Origin: an uncultured Sphingomonadales bacterium
GTDB lineage: Bacteria; Pseudomonadota; Alphaproteobacteria; Sphingomonadales; Sphingomonadaceae
NCBI GenBank assembly: GCA_903828025.1
Contig: CAIKKO010000466.1
Coordinates: 1 to 8,446 of the forward strand
Length of the DNA: 8,446 nt
Direction: 5' to 3'
Shown piece after piece: positions 1 to 5,163 of this stretch (within the stretch, counting starts at the first letter, position 1; every line of letters starts with the position of its first letter). Made by a program: the position numbers and the translations under genes. The notes beneath the pieces are model-generated. The model had not been told where the DNA came from, did not search any database, and saw only the letters and a program-made list of their open reading frames with translations.

Positions 1-200
1 CCCTTGCAGCACACCCACAGCAGCGCAAGCAGCGACCACACCCCGCGCCGCGCGACGCGCACCATCGCTTCGATCGCGATGTCACCGCGCACCAGCGTCT
101 GATCGAGATCGACGATGAGCGGGCCGGTGCTGTCCAGCAAGCCGGACGGCGCGGGCTCATACGGTTGGCGCGGGGCCGGGATGGAGGTCAGGCTGTTCAT
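1..200 (-). CDS. HAD-domain / UbiA-type prenyltransferase, N-terminal fragment (gene continues beyond the window)
   Basis: Only the first 66 codons are present; the gene runs off the left edge. The protein begins MNSLTSIPAP. At residues 28-36 it has PLIVDLDQTL, the HAD motif I (DxDxT: D31, D33, T35), followed by a hydrophobic stretch with basic residues. An N-terminal HAD phosphatase motif of the form DLDxTLVRxD is typical of HAD-UbiA fusion proteins, whose membrane UbiA domain transfers a prenyl-linked pentose phosphate or similar group. The UbiA half is outside the window, so this is family knowledge plus inference. The ATG lies one base after the TGA of the upstream SMR-type transporter gene (TGACATG), which implies co-transcription and translational coupling. 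A glutamine follows the second Asp where glycine is usual; the catalytic aspartates are intact. A stand-alone HAD hydrolase is the alternative. Confidence 0.72.
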   Translation of the reverse strand, partial: MNSLTSIPAPRQPYEPAPSGLLDSTGPLIVDLDQTLVRGDIAIEAMVRVARRGVWSLLALLWVCCK

Positions 201-201
201 G

Positions 202-564
202 TCAGGCCACGCTGCGCGCCACGCAGAGGCACCCGGCGGCGATCAGCAGCGTGCCGGCAATGCGCGTCGCGGTCACGTTCTCACCCAGCGCGAAGGCCCC
301 GATCAGCATGGTCATGATGAAGCCGAGCCCGACAAACGGATACGCCGCGCTCAGCTCGATGCGCGAGAGCACGAACAGCCAGACAAACGCGCCCAGCCCA
401 TAGAGCGCCAGGCCCCCGACCACGAACGGCGAGGTCATGTAGCCCACGACCACCGATCCCAGCGCGCCCGCCTGCACCTGCTTCACGCCCAGCTTCAGAC
501 ACAGCTGCGCCCCGGCCGACATGCTGACACTGAGCAGAATAAGCAGCAAAGAACTCAGGCGCAT
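202..564 (-). CDS. Small four-helix SMR/EamA-type transporter (ArnE/ArnF-like)
   Basis: A 120-residue, very hydrophobic protein with four predicted membrane helices at about residues 4-22, 46-66, 72-92 and 101-118, the size and layout of the small multidrug resistance / half-EamA group. Visible family marks are GAQLCLKLG (18-26), SRIELSAAYPF (67-77) and the LGENVTATRIAGTLLI segment (93-108), which most resemble the ArnE/ArnF subunits that flip undecaprenyl-phosphate-linked aminoarabinose. The role would be to move a small or lipid-linked substrate across the inner membrane, probably as a dimer. The start is well supported: AGGAG at 571-575 sits 6 bases before the ATG. The HAD/UbiA gene begins one base downstream, so the pair plausibly makes and flips a polyprenyl-phosphate sugar. 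A drug/cation SMR exporter cannot be excluded. No clear promoter was found upstream. Confidence 0.82.
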   Translation of the reverse strand: MRLSSLLLILLSVSMSAGAQLCLKLGVKQVQAGALGSVVVGYMTSPFVVGGLALYGLGAFVWLFVLSRIELSAAYPFVGLGFIMTMLIGAFALGENVTATRIAGTLLIAAGCLCVARSVA

Positions 565-740
565 GGACGTCTCCTACGCGCCGGCTTCTAAGCCCTTTGC
601 CTTAAGCCTTCGTTTCCGATGTTTGGCCGCGGAAATGCTGGGGGAGGGGGGATCGCTCGGACAACAGCGCGGTTCGGTAGCGCATTCCTGCAAAGGACAT
701 TGAACGGCACATCGCGCAAAATGCGCTTCATCCCGCGCCC
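565..740. other. Intergenic region between antitoxin gene end and SMR transporter gene
   Basis: This 176-base gap must contain the end of the toxin-antitoxin transcript and the start of the SMR/HAD-UbiA transcript, both on the minus strand. It holds the AGGAG ribosome site of the SMR gene (571-575) and a perfect short hairpin (714-726). A GCGC...GCGC stem at 667-683 resembles a tRNA D-arm, but no complete tRNA is present. I see no convincing -35/-10 pair and no intrinsic terminator with a U tract. Confidence 0.5.
714..726. repeat. Short perfect inverted repeat downstream of the antitoxin gene
   Basis: GCGCA-AAA-TGCGC forms a 5-base-pair stem with a 3-base loop, 14 bases past the antitoxin stop codon. 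It could help end the transcript or protect its 3' end, but no T tract follows on the minus strand, so it is not a standard intrinsic terminator. Confidence 0.35.
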
Positions 741-1061
741 TCAAGCCAGCATCTGCAACCCATGCTTCTCGACGATGGCGAGCAGCTTCAAGGCCATGCC
801 GCTGGGGCGTTTGGCACCGGTTTCCCACTTCTCCACCGTTGACTCGCTGGTGTTGAGATAGCGGGCGAACACGGGTTGGCTGACCTTGTTGGCTTCGCGC
901 AGCCGCTGGATATCCTTGGGCGCGAACGCGGGGGTGGCCGAAAGGCAGCGTTCATCGAAATCGCGCATGGTCGCCTTGTCGATCACGCCGGTGCGGTGCA
1001 GTGCCTCGGCCGAGGCATGGATGGACTCGAACGCATCGCTCTTGAATTTCCGCTTGCTCAT
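741..1061 (-). CDS. Antitoxin of a type II toxin-antitoxin system, HTH (HigA-like)
   Basis: A 106-residue helix-turn-helix protein starting MSKRKFKSDA. The N-terminal part (about 8-45, including FESIHASAEALH and TMRDFDERCL) is the conserved toxin-facing region of antitoxins that pair with PF06296 RelE-like toxins. The Xre/HigA-type HTH spans about 47-85, with SQPVFARYLN then TSESTVEKWE as the likely recognition helix. GAKRPSGMALKLL (82-94) is a strong family signature. It should neutralise the upstream toxin and repress the operon. The ATG at 1061 overlaps the toxin stop as ATGA, with GGAG at 1070-1073 eight bases upstream. A longer in-frame reading from 1100 exists but has no support. The order is toxin first, antitoxin second, as in higBA. 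Confidence 0.88.
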   Translation of the reverse strand: MSKRKFKSDAFESIHASAEALHRTGVIDKATMRDFDERCLSATPAFAPKDIQRLREANKVSQPVFARYLNTSESTVEKWETGAKRPSGMALKLLAIVEKHGLQMLA

Positions 1062-1444
1062 CGCGCTTGCTCCAGTTCGGTCTGGCAAATCTCGATCCAA
1101 TGTCTGTCCGCGACTTGGGATTTGGCCTGCTCTAGCGTCATCGCTCCGTATTCCTTGGCGAGCATCCGGAATGCCGCCAACTCGTCGTCCTCGATATTTG
1201 CCCGGTCCTGCTTGGCGAACACATACTGGTAGACCCAGAAATCGCCGCCGCGCGCCAGAATGATCGAGCGATACTGATTGTTCGAGAGGCGCTTCTTGAA
1301 CACCCCGCCGCCCAGATCATCGGCTTGCCCGGCGATCACCTGCAGGATTGCCTTGCACAACATCACGTCCGAAATCTTCGCCTTCTTCGCGGCCTTGGCA
1401 AACCAGCCAGTCTTGAAAGCACGCGGGTGAGTGGACACGGACAT
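1058..1444 (-). CDS. RelE-like toxin of a type II toxin-antitoxin system (PF06296 type)
   Basis: A 128-residue protein starting MSVSTHPRAF. It matches the RelE-like addiction toxin group by FKTGWFAKAAKKAKISD (10-26), the DLGGGVFKKRLS segment (43-54), the strand pair YRSIILARGGDFWVYQYVFAK (58-78) and NIEDDELAAFRMLAKEY (83-99). Family members are ribosome-dependent or ribosome-associated mRNA interferases; catalytic residues in this subgroup are less well defined, so activity is inferred. Compared with typical members of about 105-110 residues it carries a longer C-terminal tail (about 100-128). I chose the ATG at 1444 over an in-frame GTG at 1459 because the latter lies inside the predicted promoter. 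Neither start has a Shine-Dalgarno, and the predicted transcription start falls on or next to the ATG, suggesting a leaderless message. The gene overlaps the antitoxin by ATGA. Confidence 0.85.
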   Translation of the reverse strand: MSVSTHPRAFKTGWFAKAAKKAKISDVMLCKAILQVIAGQADDLGGGVFKKRLSNNQYRSIILARGGDFWVYQYVFAKQDRANIEDDELAAFRMLAKEYGAMTLEQAKSQVADRHWIEICQTELEQAR

Positions 1445-1449
1445 AGTGT

Positions 1450-1478
1450 TATGTAGCACTGAGTGCTATGGTGCGCAA
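1450..1478 (-). promoter_or_regulatory. Putative promoter of the toxin-antitoxin operon
   Basis: On the minus strand, TTGCGC (1473-1478) and TACATA (1450-1455) are separated by exactly 17 bases. Each matches the sigma-70 consensus at only 3 of 6 positions, but the spacing and the palindrome inside the spacer support the call. A start about 7 bases after the -10 would coincide with the toxin ATG at 1444. Confidence 0.5.
1454..1468. promoter_or_regulatory. Palindromic operator candidate for the antitoxin
   Basis: TAGCACT-G-AGTGCTA is a perfect 7-base inverted repeat around one central base. It lies in the promoter spacer just upstream of the toxin gene, where HigA-type antitoxin dimers commonly bind to shut off their own operon. 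Assignment to this antitoxin is an inference from position. Confidence 0.65.
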
Positions 1479-1487
1479 GATGGCACC

Positions 1488-2600
1488 TCACCCCAAATAC
1501 GCGCGCCCCTGCTTCACCGGGGTGGCGGGTACGCCGAAGATGGCGCCGGCCGATAGCCTTGTGCCGCGCACCACCAGCAGGATCGAATCGCCCGGTTCGA
1601 TGTTCACGTCCTCGCCGGGGTGCTGGATGGATTGGCCGTTCGCGCGGTCGATCTGGACGATGAAGAACGCGCCCGCGCCGCGCCGTTCGGCTTCGCCCAC
1701 GCTCGCGCCCGTCAGTGCGCCTTTGGGCACGGCGGTGACGACTTCGAGATCGAGGCCGATGTCGTGGAGGAAGCGGCGCGTGTCCGACATGTGTTCGGCG
1801 TTCTGGATCGCGGCGTCGGTCGCGGGGTAGAGGATCAGCTCGACGATCCGCTCCGCGCCGATGTGGGTGGGCAGCACGACTTTGTCTGCGCCCGCGTGGA
1901 ACAGCTTGCGCTCGGTGGTCGGAGCCTCGCCGCGCGCGATGATCTGGACTTTGGGATTGAGGCTGCGCGCCGACAGCGTGATGAACACGTTGGCCGCATC
2001 ATCGGGCAGCACCGAGGCCAGCACGCGCGCGTGTTCGATCCCAGCCAGCCGCAGCACGTCCTCGTGCGTCGCCTCGCCCACCATGGCCAGCCAGCCTTGC
2101 GCCTTGGCGTCCTCGACTTTGGCGGGGTTGCGCTCGATGATCAGGAACGGGTGGCGCGCTTCGGTCAGCGCTTTGGCGAGCTGGACGCCGATGCGGCCGA
2201 GCCCGCAGATGATCGCGTGGTCCTTGAGCTTCTCGATATCGGTCTGCATCTTGTCGATCCCCAGGAGCTGGCGGAACTGGAACAGCGTGAACACCTGCAC
2301 CAGCGCGCCGGTCAGCACGATCATGCCGGTGCAGCCGAGCACGATGGTGGCGGTGGTCCACAGCCGCAGGAAAGTCGTGTCGATCGGGCGGACTTCGCCA
2401 TAGCCGACCGAGAAGATGGTGAGGAGCACCATGTACGCGGCATCGCCCGGCGGCCAGCCATGCGTGATATAGCCGATGGTCGAGACGACGAAAATCACCG
2501 CGACATAGATCAGCGTGCCCGACAGCAGCCGCACCGGCGAGCCGAGCACGCGGTTCGCCCCTTGCGTGAAGGCGGAAAATTCGTCGTCGGGGTCGTTCAT
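1488..2600 (-). CDS. Two-helix potassium channel with RCK (TrkA_N/TrkA_C) regulatory domain
   Basis: A 370-residue inner-membrane protein. The N-terminus has a first helix (about 27-43), a pore loop with the selectivity filter SVGYGE (64-69, a variant of TVGYGD/E) and a second helix (about 82-106). The cytoplasmic part begins with a linker (111-127), then the Rossmann-type TrkA_N fold: AIICGLGRIG (129-138), with the GxGxxG nucleotide loop, and the acidic E156 that usually holds the ribose in FLIIERNP. A TrkA_C-like region covers about 285-350. It is expected to form a ligand- or nucleotide-gated K+ channel, similar in layout to Kch and MthK. The ATG at 2600 is preceded by AAGGG (2606-2610, spacing 5), which overlaps the stop of the DASS transporter gene, implying coupled translation. 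The open frame continues far upstream, but that part is a shadow of the transporter gene. Confidence 0.9.
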   Translation of the reverse strand: MNDPDDEFSAFTQGANRVLGSPVRLLSGTLIYVAVIFVVSTIGYITHGWPPGDAAYMVLLTIFSVGYGEVRPIDTTFLRLWTTATIVLGCTGMIVLTGALVQVFTLFQFRQLLGIDKMQTDIEKLKDHAIICGLGRIGVQLAKALTEARHPFLIIERNPAKVEDAKAQGWLAMVGEATHEDVLRLAGIEHARVLASVLPDDAANVFITLSARSLNPKVQIIARGEAPTTERKLFHAGADKVVLPTHIGAERIVELILYPATDAAIQNAEHMSDTRRFLHDIGLDLEVVTAVPKGALTGASVGEAERRGAGAFFIVQIDRANGQSIQHPGEDVNIEPGDSILLVVRGTRLSAGAIFGVPATPVKQGRAYLG

Positions 2601-2608
2601 CGGGGCCC

Positions 2609-4024
2609 TTATACCCCCCCGCGCAAGAGCGCCGCCATGCCCCAGACCACGCCGACGATCAGCACCGCGCCCGCCAGATCGAGCAGCAGCCCCGCGCGCA
2701 GCACGCGCGGCATGGCGATGTGGCCGGTGCTCCACGCGAGCGCGTTGGGCCCGGTCCCGGCGGGGAGCATGAAGCCCCAACTGGCGGCCAGCGCGGCGGG
2801 GAGCGCGAGCAGGATCGGATCGGCCTTGAGCGCCCCGCACAGCGCCGCAACCACCGGCATGATGCCGCTCGCCGCCGCGATATTGCTGGCAAATTCGGTA
2901 ACGACGATGACGAACGCGACCAGCACCAGCGCCACCACTGGCAAGGGCACGGCTTTCAACGGCAGCATCGCGGTGCCGAGCCAGTCGCTGAGGCCCGAGG
3001 CATCCATTCCCATCGCGAGGCTGAGCCCGCCGCCGAACATCAGCACCACGTCCCACGGCGCGCGGTTGGCCTCCTTCCAAGTGAGCATCGGGCGCCCGGT
3101 GCCATCGGGCAGGATGAACAACACGAGGCCTGCGATGGCGGCAATCGTGCCGTCGGTCAGCCCGCCCTTGGGGAACAGCCCTTCGGTGACGGGAAGCGTG
3201 ACCCACGCCAGCACCGTCAGCACGAACAGCGGCACGAGGCGCTGCTCGGGCACGGTCCAGTGGGCCGAATGTTCGATGGCACCTCGCGCGGCGGCGGGAT
3301 CGAAGCTGCCGCCGTGCAGCCGGTGGACCCGGCCGATGATCATCGCGGCGAGCGGCACGCCGATCAGCACCACCGGCAGGCCATAGGCGGACCATTCGAT
3401 GAAGCTGATCTTCACCCCCAAAGTCCGGTCGAGCAGCGCGACTGCGATGGCATTGGTGGGCGTGCCGACGATGGTGCCATAGCCGCCCAGCGTCGCGGCA
3501 AAGGCCACGCCCATCGGCAGCGCGCCCGCCATGCCGTCGGTGTCGCCGTGCTTCACGCCGCCCGAACTCAGGATCGCGAGCGCCATCGGCATCATGATCA
3601 GCGCGGTCGAAGTGTTCGAGATGAACATCGAGATCGTGGCCGTGGCGGCCATCACCGCGAGCAGCAGCCGCTTGGGGCTGGAGCCCGCATGCGCCAGCAT
3701 CGCCAGCGCGAGGCGGCGGTGCAGCCCGGTGCGCTCGATCGCCAGCGCGAGGAACGCGCCGCCCACGAACAGGAACATGATCGGCGAGTAATAGGCCGCC
3801 GCGGTCTTGTTCGCATCGGTCACGCCGGTCAGCGGGAGCACGATGAACGGCAGCATCGCGGTGGCCGAAAGCGGCATCGCCTCGGTCATCCACCACACCG
3901 CCATCCACCACACGAGGCCCGATGTGTACCACGCGGCGCTCGGCATACCCGAGGGCGCGGCGAGGATCAGCGTGGCGAGCAGCCCGAGCGGCCCGGCGAT
4001 CAGCGCGGTGGTGCGTGCATTCAT
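2609..4024 (-). CDS. DASS/SLC13 family anion (dicarboxylate):sodium symporter
   Basis: A 471-residue polytopic membrane protein with many hydrophobic segments. Family motifs are clear: the first Ser-Asn-Thr site MFISNTSTALIMMP (133-146), GTIVGTPTNAIA (183-194), the second site EFASNIAAASGIMP (377-390, SNI instead of SNT) and PAGTGPNALAWSTGH (421-435). These Ser-Asn-x hairpins bind Na+ and substrate in the VcINDY/CitT fold, so the expected role is Na+-coupled uptake of C4-dicarboxylates, citrate or a related anion; the exact substrate cannot be read from sequence. The length is normal for the family. I chose ATG 4024 (MNARTTALIAG) because ATG 4036, four codons upstream, has its only G-rich motif directly touching it; GGGGA is 12 bases before 4024. 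The K+ channel gene follows after 8 bases as an operon partner. Confidence 0.9.
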   Translation of the reverse strand: MNARTTALIAGPLGLLATLILAAPSGMPSAAWYTSGLVWWMAVWWMTEAMPLSATAMLPFIVLPLTGVTDANKTAAAYYSPIMFLFVGGAFLALAIERTGLHRRLALAMLAHAGSSPKRLLLAVMAATATISMFISNTSTALIMMPMALAILSSGGVKHGDTDGMAGALPMGVAFAATLGGYGTIVGTPTNAIAVALLDRTLGVKISFIEWSAYGLPVVLIGVPLAAMIIGRVHRLHGGSFDPAAARGAIEHSAHWTVPEQRLVPLFVLTVLAWVTLPVTEGLFPKGGLTDGTIAAIAGLVLFILPDGTGRPMLTWKEANRAPWDVVLMFGGGLSLAMGMDASGLSDWLGTAMLPLKAVPLPVVALVLVAFVIVVTEFASNIAAASGIMPVVAALCGALKADPILLALPAALAASWGFMLPAGTGPNALAWSTGHIAMPRVLRAGLLLDLAGAVLIVGVVWGMAALLRGGV

Positions 4025-4036
4025 GGTACTTTTCAT

Positions 4037-4197
4037 TCCCCCGCGTGGCCCGGGAACGGCGTAGCAGACGGGGCGGACGCGGGGGAAGTGCAGAGTTCGG
4101 ACGCTGCAAGCGGCGCGGGAGAAAAGTTGCCGCACCTCTTGCCGAACCGGCGCTTGCGGCGGCACAAGGCGGGCGCAAGGTTCAGGAGATCAGCGTG
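4037..4197. promoter_or_regulatory. Divergent intergenic region between DASS symporter and SAM hydrolase genes
   Basis: These 161 bases separate two genes transcribed away from each other, so at least two promoters should lie here, but I could not pick a convincing -35/-10 pair on either strand. The only clear signal is the AGGAG ribosome site at 4184-4188 serving the plus-strand gene. Confidence 0.5.
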
Positions 4198-5139
4198 ATG
4201 CGGGCAAATGCGATGTGGATGGCGGCGAGTGCGGCGGTGCTGATGGCGGCAGGTGCGCCGGGGGCGGTCATGGCCAAGCCTGCGGCGGCGCATCATGCCG
4301 TCCGCCAGCAGGCTCCGCTGGTGCTGATGACCGATTTCGGCCTGCGCGACGGCGCGGTGTCCGAGGTCAAGGGCGTGGCCTACAGCGTCTCACCCAAGCT
4401 GCTGATTTCCGACCTCAGCCATGAGATCGACGGGATCTGGGACGGGGCCTACCGCCTCTATCAGGTCGCGCCGTATTGGCAGAAGGGCACGGTGTTCGTG
4501 ATGGTGATTGATCCGGGCGTGGGCACCGCGCGCCGCTCGATCGTCGCGCGCACCAAGGCCGGGCACTATTACGTGGGGCCGGACAACGGGCTGCTCACGC
4601 TGATTGACGAGATCGAGGGCGTGGACGCGGTGCGGATCATCGACGAGAAGGTCAACCGCCTGCCGGGCTCGGAAGCGTCCAACACCTTCCACGGCCGCGA
4701 CGTGTTCGGCTATACCGGGGCGCGGCTGGCGGCGGGCGTGATCGGTTTCGAGCAAGTCGGCCCGCTGATGCCTGCGGCGGATATGGTGCGCTTGCCCTAT
4801 CAGCATGCTGTGCAGGAAAGCGGCGTACTCAAGGGCATGATCCCGGTGCTCGATATCCACTACGGCAACGTGTGGAGCAATATCCCGCGCGAACTGGTGG
4901 CCAAGGCGGGCGTGAAGCTGGGCGACCCGCTCAAGGTGGAGTTCCTGCACGACGGCGCGGTGGTCGATACCGTGACCGCGCCCTATACGCGCACCTTCGG
5001 CGATGTGCCGGTGGGCCAGCCGATGGTCTATATCAACAGCCTGCTCAACCTTGCGGTCGCGCTCAACCAGGGCGATTATGCCAAGGACCACAAGATCGGC
5101 TGGGGCCCGGGCTGGTCGCTGCGCGTGACCAAGCCCTGA
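4198..5139 (+). CDS. Predicted exported SAM hydroxide adenosyltransferase (SAM hydrolase, DUF62 / chlorinase-fluorinase family)
   Basis: A 313-residue protein. The family enzyme splits S-adenosylmethionine into adenosine and methionine using water; related members use chloride or fluoride. Visible motifs: VLMTDFGLRDGAVSEVKG (42-59, with D46), VMVIDPGVGTARRSI (101-115), YVGPDNGLL (125-133) and NTFHGRDVF (162-170). D105, R112 and H165 match the spacing of the Asp-Arg-His triad of the hydroxide-using branch, favouring SAM hydrolysis over halogenation. The C-terminal domain (about 195-313) carries DIHYGNVWSNI, the usual GN..NI segment. The first 26 residues look like a Sec signal peptide (hydrophobic core 7-19, VMA before a cut after A26), which is odd for an enzyme whose substrate is cytosolic. 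AGGAG (4184-4188) is 9 bases before ATG 4198; a GTG one codon earlier is possible. It stands alone, convergent with the RTX genes. Confidence 0.88.
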   Translation: MRANAMWMAASAAVLMAAGAPGAVMAKPAAAHHAVRQQAPLVLMTDFGLRDGAVSEVKGVAYSVSPKLLISDLSHEIDGIWDGAYRLYQVAPYWQKGTVFVMVIDPGVGTARRSIVARTKAGHYYVGPDNGLLTLIDEIEGVDAVRIIDEKVNRLPGSEASNTFHGRDVFGYTGARLAAGVIGFEQVGPLMPAADMVRLPYQHAVQESGVLKGMIPVLDIHYGNVWSNIPRELVAKAGVKLGDPLKVEFLHDGAVVDTVTAPYTRTFGDVPVGQPMVYINSLLNLAVALNQGDYAKDHKIGWGPGWSLRVTKP

Positions 5140-5154
5140 GGGGGCCGTCAGGGC
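5133..5154. terminator. Inverted repeat at the convergent gene ends (weak terminator candidate)
   Basis: GCCCTGA (5133-5139) and TCAGGGC (5148-5154) form a perfect 7-base-pair stem with an 8-base loop. It spans the stop codon of the SAM hydrolase gene and lies just past the end of the opposing RTX gene. There is no clear T run on either side, so termination function is uncertain. Confidence 0.35.
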
Positions 5155-5163
5155 CTCGTTAGC

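Noticed and set aside
661..700. A tRNA-like segment (GCGC stem at 667-683 with a GGTTCGGTA loop, followed by a possible Cys-type anticodon loop)
   Set aside because: The would-be anticodon stem has mismatches, and no T-arm (GTTCGA) or acceptor stem could be found at the right spacing.
1058..1459. GTG start at 1459 for the toxin
   Set aside because: It overlaps the predicted operator and promoter, has no ribosome site, and the added residues are not part of the conserved domain.
1488..4178. A single 896-codon open frame on the minus strand
   Set aside because: Only the part from ATG 2600 is the K+ channel. The upstream part is an Arg/His/Ala-rich shadow of the DASS symporter gene, which is read in another frame and carries clear family motifs.
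1620..4198. Long plus-strand open frames antisense to the channel and symporter genes
   Set aside because: Their translations are rich in Arg, Gly, His and Gln with no recognisable domain, as expected from the opposite strand of GC-rich coding DNA.
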